The position numbers and the translations under genes are program-made. The notes under the pieces were generated by a model, which saw only the letters and a program-made list of their open reading frames with translations, was not told the DNA's origin and ran no database searches. Source: Streptomyces changanensis (lineage in GTDB: Bacteria > Actinomycetota > Actinomycetes > Streptomycetales > Streptomycetaceae). Taken from it: DNA of 64,000 nucleotides. Location: assembly GCF_024600715.1 (NCBI RefSeq), contig NZ_CP102332.1, positions 3,224,001 to 3,288,000 of the forward strand, given 5' to 3'. Of this stretch, positions 27,954-37,799 are shown one piece after another. The stretch's first letter is position 1; every line of letters starts with the position of its first letter.

Positions 27954-29045
27954 ATGGCCGCACGCCACCGCGCCACCGGAGGGGAGCGCCCGGACAGGAC
28001 CGGCCGCGGCGGGCACGCCCGGCACGGCCGCGCCGGCAGACGCGTCGGGCTCATCGGCCGCGTGTCGCGCGCCGCGCGCGACGGACGGTTCGTCCCGGAC
28101 CTCGACCCGTACTTCGGGGACGCGGCCCTCGACGACGTGCGGCACGACCTCGTCATCGGCCGCTGGCAGGGCGTCCGCGACCTGCTGCGGGAGACCGGCG
28201 ACGACTGGCCGCTGCGCACCCACCGCGTCCGGCTGCTCGCGCACGCCGCGGCCGGCACCTCGGCCGTCGAGGGGTGGTGGGCGGCCGAGCCGGACAACCC
28301 GGACGCGGCGGTCCTGCGGGCCGCGACCGAGGTGGTACGGGTCTTCGACGCGGCCATCGCGGCGGGCCGCGGCACCCCCGTGGACCGGGGCCGGGTGGAC
28401 GCGGCCGTCCACACCTGCCTGGCCGCGGCGGACGCCCGCCCCGTCGACCCGATGCCGTGGGTGTCGCTGCTGACGGTGGCCCGACTGTACGAGGGCGGTG
28501 TCGGCCGGGCGGAGCTGCGCCGCTGGTGGGACGAGCTGCGCCGGCGCGACCCGCACAACACCGAGGGCCACGTGCAGCTGCTGCGCTACTGGTCGGCCCG
28601 GTGGCACGGCACGCACGGCTCGATGTACGACTTCGCGCGGGACGCGGCGGGCGCGGCGCCGCCCGGCTGCCCGCTGCCGGTGCTGGTGCAGATCGCGCGC
28701 GTCGAGGAGTACCGGTACGTCGTCGACGGCGAGCTGGGCCGGGGCCGCGGGCCGGGCTCGGTGCGCGGCTTCGACCAGCACTGGAAGCACGAGCTGGCCG
28801 TCACGGAGGTGCGCCGCACCTGGGAGCGGTGGATCGGCGACCGGGCGCCGGGCCCGGTCCGCCCCGAGGAGGTGGAGCTCCTCAACTACCTCACGCACGC
28901 CGCCTGCTACGCGGGCCGCCTGGAGGTGGCGGGAGATCTGTTCCGGCTGCTGGGTCCGCGGGTGTCGCGGTCCCCGTGGTCGTACACGGGCGACCCGGCG
29001 GAGCAGTTCACGAGGTGGCGCGCACAGGCCCGCGCCACCCCGTGA
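27954..29045 (+). CDS. Conserved hypothetical protein
   Basis: A 363-aa soluble protein beginning with a basic, disordered 35 residues, then a helical domain (VRHDLVIGRWQGVRDLLRETG, VHTCLAAADARPVDPMPWVSLLTVARL, RAELRRWWDELRRRDPHNTEGH). The pattern of paired helices and a 'work-up' arrangement suggests TPR-like packing, but no repeat is clean. ATG at 27954 has GGGGGGAGAA 4-13 nt upstream. It lies 44 nt after the permease, so co-transcription is plausible. Function unknown. The following 254 nt (29046-29299) is proline-codon-like GC-rich DNA without a gene I can support. Confidence 0.75.
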   Translation: MAARHRATGGERPDRTGRGGHARHGRAGRRVGLIGRVSRAARDGRFVPDLDPYFGDAALDDVRHDLVIGRWQGVRDLLRETGDDWPLRTHRVRLLAHAAAGTSAVEGWWAAEPDNPDAAVLRAATEVVRVFDAAIAAGRGTPVDRGRVDAAVHTCLAAADARPVDPMPWVSLLTVARLYEGGVGRAELRRWWDELRRRDPHNTEGHVQLLRYWSARWHGTHGSMYDFARDAAGAAPPGCPLPVLVQIARVEEYRYVVDGELGRGRGPGSVRGFDQHWKHELAVTEVRRTWERWIGDRAPGPVRPEEVELLNYLTHAACYAGRLEVAGDLFRLLGPRVSRSPWSYTGDPAEQFTRWRAQARATP

Positions 29046-29299
29046 AGCCACCCCGCCGCCCGAGGGGCCGGCCCGCGTGGGACCGGGCCCGCGCCTGGGA
29101 CCGGGCGGCCCGTGGGACCGGGCGGCCCGTACGCCCCCGGCCCCGGGGCCGCCCCGGGACCCGCCCGTGGGGCCGCCCGGCCACCGGCACCCGCCGGGGC
29201 CGCCCCGGGACCCGCCGGGGCCCGCCCCCGCGCGCCCGTGCCCGCTGCCGGGGGTCACGGGCGCGGCACCCCGGCGGGCCGGGCGGGCGACCTCGCGGG

Positions 29300-31369
29300 T
29301 CAGACGCCGATCGGGCGGCCGTCCTTGCGGTAGACCACGACGACCGACGGGCGGACGATTTGGCCCGGCCCGTCGGGCCAGGTGGAGGCGGGCTTCTCGA
29401 CGCTCGCGCCGTCGACCTCGCCCGGGTGCTGCACCGCGACGAGCACGCGGCGGTTCTGGATGATCGGACCGCACGTCTCGGCGCCGGTCGGCACGGTCAG
29501 GAACTGCTTCAGCTCCCCGCGCCGCTCGCCGTGGGTGGCGACGCCGAACAGGCCGTCGTGGGAGCCGAGGGCGTTGCCGTCGGTGGAGATCCACAGGTTG
29601 CCGTGCGGGTCGAAGGCGACGTTGTCGGGGCAGGAGATCGGCGACACCCTCTCCTTCGGGTAGCCCGCGAAGTACGTGGCCGGGTCGTCCGGGTCGCCCG
29701 CGACGAGGAACAGGCGCCAGGCGAAGCCGTCGGAGGCCGGGTCGTCCCAGTGCTCGGCGAGCTCCAGGACCTGGCCGTGCTTGTTGAGGTTCCGCGGGTT
29801 CGCCTCGTCCGCACCGGGCTGGCCGGGCTTGCCGCGGTTGGAGTTGTTGGTGAGGGCCACGTACACGCGGCCGGTGCGCGGGGAGGGCTCGACGTCCTCG
29901 GGGCGGTCCATCTTCGTCGCGCCGACCTTGTCGCCGGCGAGGCGCGTGAAGACGTACACCTCCTCGGCGGTCATGCCGGGCACGTGCGAGACGTTCCCGG
30001 TGGCGAGCGGGATCCACTGGCCGCTGCCGTCGAACTCGCCGTCGTTCGGGAGCCGGCCGGTGCCGTCGACGTCCTGCGGGCTGTCGCCGGTCAGCTTGGC
30101 GACGTACAGGGTGCCCTCGTCGAGGAGGGTGAGGTTGTGCTCGCGGGCCCGGCGGGAGTCGCCCTTCATCATCCGCTTCGAGGAGACGAACTTGTAGAAG
30201 TAGTCGAAGCGCTCGTCGTCGCCCATGTAGACGACCGGGCGGCCGTCGGCGGTCAGGCGCGGCTGCGCGGCCTCGTGCTTGAAGCGGCCGAGCGCGGTGC
30301 GCTTGCGCGGCGTCGAGTCCGGGTCGTACGGGTCGAGTTCGACGACCCAGCCGAAGCGGTGCGACTCGTTGGGCTCCTGCCCGGCGTCGAAACGCCTGTC
30401 GAACCGCTCCCACTTGCGCTCGGTGGCGCCGGAGCCGAGGCCGTACCGCTTGTCGGTGACGGAGGAGCCGTTGGCGAAGTACTGGTTGAAGTTCTCCTCG
30501 CCGTGCAGGGTGGTGCCCCACGGGGTGGTGCCGCCCGCGCAGTTGTTGAGGGTGCCGAGGACCCTGCGGCCCGTCGGGTCGGCGGACGTCCGCAGCAGCG
30601 GGCTGCCGGCGGCCGGGCCCGTCATCTCGAAGACGCTGGTCGCGGTGAGGCGGCGGTTCAGCGGGTGCCGCCGGACCGGCGTGAGCCGCCCGGTGCGGTG
30701 CTCCTCCTGCACGACGACGACCGACAGGCCGTGCGCGGCCCAGGCGATCTCGACCTGCTCGCGGGTGGGGTTCTGCGGGTCGTACCCGCGGAACATCAGC
30801 ACCTCGTCGGTGTACTCGTGGTTCGCGACGAGCACCTGGCGGCCCGGCTCGCCCCGCAGCGGCAGCAGCGACAGGAAGTCGTTGTTGTACCCGAACTGGC
30901 CCGCCTGTGCCCGCGCGGTCTGCCGCTCCGGGTCGAAGGCGGGCGCGCCGCGCAGGATCGGTTCGCCCCAGCGGATGACGACCTCATGCGTGTACCCGTT
31001 CGGCACGGTGACCCGGTCGGCCGTGTTGGGCGCGACGGGCGTGAAGCGCAGGCCGCGCGCGCCGAGCGCCTTGCCGGCGGTCGGGGCGGCGGAGCCGGCC
31101 GCGGTACCGCGCGCGGCGTGCGCCTCGGGAGCGGCCGCGCCGAGCACGGCGCCGCCCGCGGCGGTCGCGACGGTCACCGCGGCGGCGGCGCGCATCATCG
31201 AACGGCGGGAGAGGGCGCGGGCGATGACGTCGCCGGCGTACTCGTTGTCGCTGGTGTTCGGCACCTCGTGGAAGCAGGCGTCGCCGCAGCGGTACCGGCA
31301 GGTGAGGGCGGACCGTCCGCCGGCGCCGGCGTGCGGGGTGGTGGTGAGCAACGGCAGCAGCTTGCGCAC
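29300..31369 (-). CDS. PhoX-family phosphatase (DUF839), Tat-exported
   Basis: A 689-aa protein. Near residue 57 the SRRSMM twin-arginine motif precedes a hydrophobic stretch (AAAAVTVATAAGGAVLGAAA) and a cut site near AHA, so it should be exported folded by Tat. The body has family signatures: NNCAGGTTPWGTTLHGEENF, VVYMGDDERFDYFYKFVS, MDRPEDVEPSP and CPDNVAFDPHGNLWISTDGN. PhoX enzymes bind Fe/Ca and release phosphate outside the cell. The GTG at 31369 has GGAGGA 6-11 nt upstream. It is divergent from the VWA gene. Whether Pho-regulated cannot be told: I saw no clear PHO box. Confidence 0.9.
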   Translation of the reverse strand: MRKLLPLLTTTPHAGAGGRSALTCRYRCGDACFHEVPNTSDNEYAGDVIARALSRRSMMRAAAAVTVATAAGGAVLGAAAPEAHAARGTAAGSAAPTAGKALGARGLRFTPVAPNTADRVTVPNGYTHEVVIRWGEPILRGAPAFDPERQTARAQAGQFGYNNDFLSLLPLRGEPGRQVLVANHEYTDEVLMFRGYDPQNPTREQVEIAWAAHGLSVVVVQEEHRTGRLTPVRRHPLNRRLTATSVFEMTGPAAGSPLLRTSADPTGRRVLGTLNNCAGGTTPWGTTLHGEENFNQYFANGSSVTDKRYGLGSGATERKWERFDRRFDAGQEPNESHRFGWVVELDPYDPDSTPRKRTALGRFKHEAAQPRLTADGRPVVYMGDDERFDYFYKFVSSKRMMKGDSRRAREHNLTLLDEGTLYVAKLTGDSPQDVDGTGRLPNDGEFDGSGQWIPLATGNVSHVPGMTAEEVYVFTRLAGDKVGATKMDRPEDVEPSPRTGRVYVALTNNSNRGKPGQPGADEANPRNLNKHGQVLELAEHWDDPASDGFAWRLFLVAGDPDDPATYFAGYPKERVSPISCPDNVAFDPHGNLWISTDGNALGSHDGLFGVATHGERRGELKQFLTVPTGAETCGPIIQNRRVLVAVQHPGEVDGASVEKPASTWPDGPGQIVRPSVVVVYRKDGRPIGV

Positions 31370-31711
31370 GATGTTCCTCCTTCGGCGCGCACCGCGCCGA
31401 CGTGCTGTCGGGATGTCGTTCGGCCGCGACGTTAGACACGCCCTCGTGCAGGGCGGAGGCGTCGGCGTGAACGGGCGATGAACGCGGGGCGTCCGGGGCG
31501 GGGTTGAGGGCCGGGCCGATCGCCGGGCCGACGCCCGGGTGGACGGCGGGTTGACGGCCGGGTTGACGGCCGGATTTGCGGCCGGGGAGGACTCCGTTCC
31601 GCGCCACTCCGGGCGGCTAACCTTACGTGTCCGCCCTGGCCAGGGATGATTCCTATGGAATCCCAGCAGTACGGACATATACAGCACCCAATATGCGAAA
31701 GGCCATGGCCC

Positions 31712-33304
31712 ATGGGCATTCGGAGCTTGCTGCGCAAGGTGTTCGGACGCGACCGCGCGGAGCGTGACGAGTCGACGACCACCCCCTCCGTCCCGCCCCA
31801 GGCGGAACGCACGGTGCCCCAGGACGAGCCGGCGGCGGTGGCGACGGTGCCGTCCCCGGCGGCCCCGTCCCCCGCGGAGCGCGCGGAGGACGCGCCGTCC
31901 CCGGAGCAGACCGCCGCGGCGCTCGTGGCCGCGTCGTTCGACGCCCCGGCGCCCCGGCAGGCCACGGTGCCGGCGGCACGGACGGAGTCCACGGACGTTC
32001 CCGCGGAGGACGTCACGGCTCGGAGCGACGCGCCGCAGGCCGACGAGGACGCGGACGCCGCCGCTCGGGCGGACGCCGCCGCCGCTCGGGCGGACGCCAC
32101 CACCCCGGACGCCACCACCCCGGACGGCGCGACCGACAGCGGCCAGGACGCGCCGAAGACCGACGCCCCGGCCGCCGGGCAGGATGCCGAGGACGCCCCC
32201 ACTCGGGAGGACGCCGCCCAGCACGCCGCGACCGACGGCGGCGAGGACGCGCCGAAGGCCGACGCCCCGGCCGCCGACAAGGATGCCGAGGACACTCCCG
32301 CGCCGGAAGCCGACGCCCAGGACAGCGCCGCCCGGGAAGCCGACACCACGGGCGCCGCGACCGACGGCGGCCAGGACGCGCCGAAGGCCGACGCCCCGGC
32401 CGCCGAGCAGGGTGCCGACGAGGACGCCCCCACTCGGGAGGACGCCACCCCGGACGCCGCGACCGACAGCGGCCAGGACACGCCGCGGACCGACGCACCC
32501 GCCGCCGAGGACGTTGCCGAGGACGCCTCCGCGACGGACAGCCCCGCCCGGGGAGCCGACGCTTCGGGGGCCGAAGGGGCCGAAGGGGCCGAAGGGGCTG
32601 AAGACGCTGCAGGCGCCGGTGCTCCCTCCGGCTCCGGGAAGGCGGCCGTGTCGCTCGCCCGGGTGAAGGCGCGGGCGCCGGAGAGCGTCGTCGAGGCGTA
32701 CAAGGCCGCCGGCGCCGTGCTGCGCAAGCGCGGGCTCGTCGGGGCGCGGGCGACCGTGTACCTGGTGCTCGACCGGTCCGGGTCGATGCGGCCGTACTAC
32801 AAGGACGGCAGCGCCCAGCGCCTCGCCGAGCAGGCGCTCGCCCTCGCCGCGCACCTCGACGAGGCCGCGACCGTACCGGTGGTGTTCTTCTCCACCGAGG
32901 TCGACGGCACCGGCGAGGTCACCCTCGACGCGGTCGAGGGCCGTATCGAGGAGCTGCACGGCGCCCTCGGCAGGATGGGCCGGACCAACTACGACCGGGC
33001 CATCAAGCAGGTCGTCGACCACCACGCGGAGTCCGGCGCCGACCGGCCCGCGCTGGTCCTGTTCCAGACCGACGGCGCCCCCGAGTCGAAGACCGCCGCG
33101 ACGCAGGCGCTCGCCGACGCGGCGGCCACCGGGCGGCCGGTGTTCTGGCAGTTCGTGGCGTTCGGCGACGAGGACGGCAAGGCGTTCGACTACCTGCGCA
33201 AGCTCGACGTCGACAACGCCGCGTTCTTCCACGCGGGCCCCGACCCGCGCGAGGTCCCGCACGCCCGCTTCTACCGCGAGGCCCTCGCCGCCTGGTCGGT
33301 CTGA
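31712..33304 (+). CDS. VWA-domain protein (TerF-like) with long acidic repeat linker
   Basis: A 530-aa protein. The N-terminus [20 protein letters not shown] is basic-amphipathic and could touch the membrane. Residues about 30-315 are an acidic, Ala/Asp-rich linker with four degenerate copies of a unit around [15 protein letters not shown]. The C-terminal VWA domain has a complete MIDAS: DRSGSM at 354-359, Thr 425 in GRTNYD and Asp 454 in QTDGAPE. The rest matches TerF-type VWA proteins of the tellurite/stress cluster. The ATG at 31712 is preferred over 31646 because the basic start and GAAAGG purines precede it. It lies between phoX (divergent) and metG (same strand). Metal-dependent protein binding is inferred. 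Confidence 0.85.
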   Translation: MGIRSLLRKVFGRDRAERDESTTTPSVPPQAERTVPQDEPAAVATVPSPAAPSPAERAEDAPSPEQTAAALVAASFDAPAPRQATVPAARTESTDVPAEDVTARSDAPQADEDADAAARADAAAARADATTPDATTPDGATDSGQDAPKTDAPAAGQDAEDAPTREDAAQHAATDGGEDAPKADAPAADKDAEDTPAPEADAQDSAAREADTTGAATDGGQDAPKADAPAAEQGADEDAPTREDATPDAATDSGQDTPRTDAPAAEDVAEDASATDSPARGADASGAEGAEGAEGAEDAAGAGAPSGSGKAAVSLARVKARAPESVVEAYKAAGAVLRKRGLVGARATVYLVLDRSGSMRPYYKDGSAQRLAEQALALAAHLDEAATVPVVFFSTEVDGTGEVTLDAVEGRIEELHGALGRMGRTNYDRAIKQVVDHHAESGADRPALVLFQTDGAPESKTAATQALADAAATGRPVFWQFVAFGDEDGKAFDYLRKLDVDNAAFFHAGPDPREVPHARFYREALAAWSV

Positions 33305-33536
33305 CGCGGCTCCGCCGGCGCGGGGGCCGGGTCCACGGTGACGGACCAGGCCCCCGCCGAGGCCGCCGGGCACGGACGCGTACCGTGCCGCCGCGCGCCT
33401 TTGCGACGGACCGCACGCGGGACGGGCCGAGCCCGGCGGGCGGGCCCGTCCGCCGGCCCCCTGCGCCCGGAACGTCTCCGCGCGTCCCCGCGGCGGGGCG
33501 GCGGATTCGGAGGTGGGGGGTGGTTCGGGCGCCCGT

Positions 33537-33542
33537 TAGGAT
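33537..33542 (+). promoter_or_regulatory. -10 box of a leaderless metG promoter
   Basis: TAGGAT lies 7 nt before the metG ATG, the same spacing as at purD and dnaX. The upstream 245-nt gap (33305-33549) shows no gene and no T-box motif that I could identify. Confidence 0.5.
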
Positions 33543-33549
33543 TTCGACC

Positions 33550-35160
33550 ATGGCGGCCACTGGATCCGAGAAGCAGGGGGCGAAGGCGTTCTACGTCACG
33601 ACCCCCATCTACTACGTCAACGACGCTCCTCACCTGGGCCACGCCTACACGACCGTCGCAGGCGACGTGCTCACGCGCTGGCACCGTCAGCGCGGCGAGA
33701 AGGTGTGGTACCTCACCGGCACGGACGAGCACGGTCAGAAGATCATGCGCACGGCCGACGCGAACGGGGTCACCCCGCAGGAGTGGTGCGACAAGCTCGT
33801 CGAGGAGGCCTGGAAGCCCCTCTGGGAGCACCTGGACATCGCGAACGACGACTTCATCCGCACCACGGAGAAGCGGCACACGGACCGCGTCCAGGAGTTC
33901 GTGCAGGACCTGTACGACAAGGGCGAGATCTACAAGGGCGGCTACGAGGGCCCGTACTGCGTGGGCTGCGAGGAGTACAAGCTCCCCGGCGACCTGATCG
34001 ACGGCGAGCAGGGCGTGAAGCTCTGCCCCGTCCACAAGAAGCCGGTGGAGATCCTCAAGGAGGAGAACTACTTCTTCAAGCTGAGCGAGTACGGCCCGAA
34101 GCTGCTGGAGTTCTACGAGGCGAACCCGGACTTCATCCAGCCCGAGTCGGCCCGCAACGAGGTCGTGAACTTCGTGAAGCAGGGCCTCCAGGACCTGTCG
34201 ATCTCCCGGTCGACGTTCGACTGGGGCATCCCGATCCCGTGGGACGACAAGCACGTCATCTACGTGTGGGTCGACGCGCTCCTGAACTACGCCACGGCCG
34301 TCGGCTACGGCTCCAACCAGGCCAAGTTCGACGAGACGTTCCCCGCGAACGTGCACCTGGTCGGCAAGGACATCCTCCGCTTCCACGCCGTGATCTGGCC
34401 CGCGATGCTGATGGCGCAGGGGCTGCCCGTCCCCGGCCGGGTCGCGGCCAACGGCTGGCTGATGGTCGGCGGCGAGAAGATGTCGAAGTCGAACCTGACC
34501 GGCATCAAGCCGCAGGACCTGACCTCGCACTTCGGCGTGGACGCCTACCGCTGGTACTTCCTGCGGGCCATCGCCTTCGGCAGTGACGGCTCGTTCTCCT
34601 GGGAGGACTTCACCGCCCGGTACACCTCCGAGCTGGCCAACGACTACGGCAACCTCGCCTCGCGCCTGGCGGCGATGGTCGGCAAGTACTTCGACGGCGC
34701 CCTGCCGGAGGCCACGGCCGCCGGTGACGCCGAGCAGGCCGTCCGGGACGGGCTGGAGAAGGCCGTCGCCGAGGCGGACCGGAAGATCGGCGAGGAGCTG
34801 GACTTCCAGGGCGGCATCCTGGCGGTCTTCGACTTCGTGAAGCAGGTCAACGGCTACATCACGGAGCAGGAGCCCTGGAAGGTCGCGAAGGACGACTCCC
34901 CGGAGGGCCGGGCCCGTCTCGCCACGATCCTGTACACGGCGGCCGAGGCGCTGCGCGCCGTGGCCGTCCTGCTCAACCCGGTGATGCCGGACACCTCGCA
35001 GAAGCTGTGGGAGTCCCTGGGCGCCGAGCCCGCGCTGGGCGCCCTCGCGGACCAGCGGGTGCAGGACGCCGCCACGTGGGGCCGGCTCCCCGTGGGCGCG
35101 ACGGTGACGAAGGGCGCGGTGCTGTTCCCGCGCCTGGAGGAGCCGAAGAAGACGGCCTGA
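33550..35160 (+). CDS. metG: Methionyl-tRNA synthetase
   Basis: MetG charges tRNA-Met in the cytosol. The 536-aa protein has YVTTPIYYVNDAPHLGHAYTT with the class I HIGH-like motif HLGH at residues 28-31, one zinc knuckle (C137, C140, C159, H162) and the GGEKMSKS loop with KMSKS at 310-314. The anticodon-binding helical domain follows and there is no C-terminal dimerisation domain, as in many actinobacterial enzymes. The ATG at 33550 fits domain length and the -10 box. The stop is followed by a hairpin terminator. Confidence 0.98.
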   Translation: MAATGSEKQGAKAFYVTTPIYYVNDAPHLGHAYTTVAGDVLTRWHRQRGEKVWYLTGTDEHGQKIMRTADANGVTPQEWCDKLVEEAWKPLWEHLDIANDDFIRTTEKRHTDRVQEFVQDLYDKGEIYKGGYEGPYCVGCEEYKLPGDLIDGEQGVKLCPVHKKPVEILKEENYFFKLSEYGPKLLEFYEANPDFIQPESARNEVVNFVKQGLQDLSISRSTFDWGIPIPWDDKHVIYVWVDALLNYATAVGYGSNQAKFDETFPANVHLVGKDILRFHAVIWPAMLMAQGLPVPGRVAANGWLMVGGEKMSKSNLTGIKPQDLTSHFGVDAYRWYFLRAIAFGSDGSFSWEDFTARYTSELANDYGNLASRLAAMVGKYFDGALPEATAAGDAEQAVRDGLEKAVAEADRKIGEELDFQGGILAVFDFVKQVNGYITEQEPWKVAKDDSPEGRARLATILYTAAEALRAVAVLLNPVMPDTSQKLWESLGAEPALGALADQRVQDAATWGRLPVGATVTKGAVLFPRLEEPKKTA

Positions 35161-35186
35161 CGCCGCCGGCCCGACCGGATCCCGTC

Positions 35187-35227
35187 CGAGGACCGCCGCC
35201 TCCCGCACCGGGGGCGGCGGTCTTCGG
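35187..35227 (+). terminator. Hairpin terminator after metG
   Basis: A 10-bp GC stem (GACCGCCGCC 35191-35200 with GGCGGCGGTC 35213-35222), extended weakly by CGAG/TTCG, lies 30 nt after the metG stop. No other gene-like signal is seen in 35161-35462. Confidence 0.65.
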
Positions 35228-35462
35228 CGTCGGCGCGCCGGGGCGGTGGTGTGCGGCGTGCACGCCACCGGGGCGGGGGTCCCCGGTGGGGGGCAGGTCC
35301 TCGGCGTGGGCGCGCCGGAGCGATCCGTGGTCGGCCCCCACGCGCCCGAACGGGTGTTCCCCCGGTGCCACTACGCTGTGCGGGCCCGTCGACGCCGCCG
35401 GGCGACGACCGCACCGCGTGCGGCGGGCCCGGACCCCCGCCCGAACCGTGCCGAGGAGCCCC

Positions 35463-36551
35463 ATGACCGCCGTCCCCGCCCCCGTCGCCCGCCGTGCCTG
35501 GCTGACCGACCTGCCCGTCCTGCTCGTGGCGGTGGCGTGGGGCTCCAGTTACCTCGCCGCGAAGGGCATCACCACCGCGCAGACCGTGCTCGGGGTGCTG
35601 GTGCTGCGGTTCGCCGTGGTGCTGCCCGCGCTGGTCGTCGCCGGGTGGCGGGGGCTGCGGTCGCTCACCGCCGCCCAGGTGCGGGGCGCAACGCTGCTGG
35701 GGGCGATCCTCGCGGGGATCTTCCTGCTGGAGACGTACGGGCTCGTGCACACGTCCGCGACCAACGCCGGCCTGATCATCAGCCTGACCATGATCTTCAC
35801 GCCGATCGCCGAGAGCCGGGTCCGGGGCACGCGGCTGCCCGGGGCGTTCACGGCGGCGGCCGGCCTGTCGGTACTCGGTGTGGTGCTGCTGACGCAGGGC
35901 GGCGGGTTCAGCGCCCCGTCCGGCGGCGACCTGCTGGTGCTGGCGGCGGCCGTGGCCCGTACGGTCCACGTGCTGGCCATGGCGCGCCTGCGGTCGGTGC
36001 GGGGCGCGGACTCCCTGTCGCTGACGACCGTGCAGCTCGGCGCGGCGACGCTGGTGTTCGCGGTGCTGACGCCGGTGGCCGGGGCGGACGGCACGCCGTG
36101 GGCGGTGGCCGTCGGCTTCGGCGCCGCAGAGTGGCTGGGGCTGCTGTACCTGTCGGTGTGCTGCACGCTCTTCGCGTTCTTCGTGCAGATGTGGGCGGTA
36201 CGGCGCACCTCCCCGTCACGGGTGAGCCTCCTGCTGGGCACCGAGCCCGTGTGGGCGGCAGTGGCGGGCATCGCCCTGGCGGGTGACCGGCCGGGGTGGC
36301 CGGGCCTCGTGGGCGTGGCGCTCGTCCTGTGCGGCACGGCGTGGGGCCGTACCGCCGCCGACCGCGCAACGGCCCCGCCCGCGCCCGTCCCGGTGCCCGT
36401 ACCGGGGCCGGTGCAGGTGCAGGTGCCGGTGCCGTCGCCCGCGGCCACGCCCGCCCCCGCCCTCGCGACCGCCCTCGCGCCGGTGCCCGCGTCGGAGCCC
36501 GGGCCCGTGCCGGCGGGACCGGGCACCGGGCCCGTCAGCGGCCGAGACTGA
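35463..36551 (+). CDS. EamA-family (DMT) transporter with long C-terminal tail
   Basis: A 362-aa membrane protein with ten helices in two EamA repeats: VAVAWGSSYLAAKGI in the first and LYLSVCCTLFAFFVQMWAVRRTSPSRVSLLLGTEPVWAA in the second. The family exports metabolites or amino acids. The last 70 residues are a Pro/Val/Ala-rich tail (PVPVPVPGPVQVQVPVP) beyond the last helix, unusual for the family. ATG at 35463 has GAGGAG 5-10 nt upstream. The 3' end overlaps the convergent L,D-transpeptidase gene by 17 bp, so the tail may reflect a lost stop codon. Confidence 0.85.
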   Translation: MTAVPAPVARRAWLTDLPVLLVAVAWGSSYLAAKGITTAQTVLGVLVLRFAVVLPALVVAGWRGLRSLTAAQVRGATLLGAILAGIFLLETYGLVHTSATNAGLIISLTMIFTPIAESRVRGTRLPGAFTAAAGLSVLGVVLLTQGGGFSAPSGGDLLVLAAAVARTVHVLAMARLRSVRGADSLSLTTVQLGAATLVFAVLTPVAGADGTPWAVAVGFGAAEWLGLLYLSVCCTLFAFFVQMWAVRRTSPSRVSLLLGTEPVWAAVAGIALAGDRPGWPGLVGVALVLCGTAWGRTAADRATAPPAPVPVPVPGPVQVQVPVPSPAATPAPALATALAPVPASEPGPVPAGPGTGPVSGRD

Positions 36552-37374
36552 GGACGTCGCCCATCACCACCACCGGCTTCTTCTCCGGGTCGAGCCAGCG
36601 CAGCAGCTCCCGCATGCGGTCCCGTTCGAGGGAGACGCAGCCCTGCGTCGGGCCGTCGTGGTCCACGTGGATCCAGATGCCGCCGCCGCGCTCGTCGCCC
36701 CAGGGGCGGGTCCAGTCCAGCGGCGTGACGCCCGGGCGACGGTTGTAGTTGATGGCGACGACGTAGTCGAACGACCCCTCCAGCGGTTCGCCGAGGGAGC
36801 CGTTCCCGGTGACGGTGAAGCCGTGGCCCTGCTCGTACGGCAGCCGCGCGCCCGGGTCGGGCAGGAGGCCGCCCGCGTCGGTGAGGCCGTACACGCCGAT
36901 CGGGGAGCGCAGGTCGCCCTGGAGGTGGTGATCGGTCCAGCCCTTCGCCGCGTTGTGCGCGGGCCACGGGTCGGACACGGCCGTCCAGCCGGTGACGGGG
37001 TCGAGTTCGTAGAGGGTCGCGGTGGAGGTGCTGGCGTCCCGGCCGTCGCCGCGGACCACGACGGCCTGCCGACTGTCCTTGGGGATGCGGGCCCGGGTCG
37101 CGGGACCGAGGCCGGGGATGACGGGCCGGGTCGCGGGCGCCGGCGGCCCGGGCGCCGCCTTCGCGGCGGCGGCGCCCTCCCGGCCCGCGCCGGCGGGCTG
37201 CCGCTGCCGGTCGGCGCCGGTCGGCGCCGGGGTGGGGCCGGCGGAGTGCCGCTGCCGGTCACCGCCCGCCGGGGCCTGGACCGGCTCGGCGGCGACGGTG
37301 CAACCGGCCAGCGGCAGGAGCGGGAACAGCAGCGTCGCGGCCAGGACGAGGCGGGAGCGTCGCGGGACGGGCAT
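36535..37374 (-). CDS. L,D-transpeptidase (YkuD-type) lipoprotein
   Basis: A 279-aa exported protein. Residues 1-24 are a lipoprotein signal and the lipobox LAGC places the lipidated Cys at 25. A Pro/Ala/Gln-rich spacer leads to a YkuD-like domain with GIWIHVDHDGPTQGCVSL, the conserved His and the catalytic Cys of L,D-transpeptidases. These enzymes make 3-3 peptidoglycan cross-links. The SFDYVVAINYN stretch is typical of the subgroup annotated as L,D-transpeptidase family protein. ATG 37374 has AAAGG 8-12 nt upstream. It may instead be a carboxypeptidase-like hydrolase of the same fold. Confidence 0.8.
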   Translation of the reverse strand: MPVPRRSRLVLAATLLFPLLPLAGCTVAAEPVQAPAGGDRQRHSAGPTPAPTGADRQRQPAGAGREGAAAAKAAPGPPAPATRPVIPGLGPATRARIPKDSRQAVVVRGDGRDASTSTATLYELDPVTGWTAVSDPWPAHNAAKGWTDHHLQGDLRSPIGVYGLTDAGGLLPDPGARLPYEQGHGFTVTGNGSLGEPLEGSFDYVVAINYNRRPGVTPLDWTRPWGDERGGGIWIHVDHDGPTQGCVSLERDRMRELLRWLDPEKKPVVVMGDVLSLGR

Positions 37375-37799
37375 GTCGGGCCTTTCGGTGGTGCTCGGGA
37401 CGGGGGTCGCGTCGACGGGGGACGCCGTCGCGCCGGCAGGACGTGCCGGGGACGCCACAGCCAGTCTCGGCGCCGTCGCGCCGTCCGGCGCGTCACCCGC
37501 CGTCATCCGGAGGACCGGCCCGTCCCCCGCGCAGCGCCGCCGCGTCCCTTTCGTCGCGTCCACGTACCCGCCGTCCTTCGTCGTATGGGTGGTTCACACC
37601 CTGTCAACGCGGCGGCGGCCGATCGGGGTTGCGGGGCCGTCGGCGGGGGCGCGGCCCCTCGAACAGACGTGGCGCCCGGAGACGGGGGGGCCGGACATGA
37701 CCCCGATCCGCCACGCCCGCCCCGCTCCCGCGTCCGCCCCCGACCCGCCGCGTCCGGACCCTCGGCTCCCATGTCCGGCCCCCCGACCCGCCGCACGCG

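Noticed and set aside
29300..33373. Single 1357-codon minus-strand frame covering PhoX and the antisense of the VWA gene
   Set aside because: Only the part below 31369 has family motifs, a Tat signal and a ribosome site; the rest is shadow of the VWA gene.
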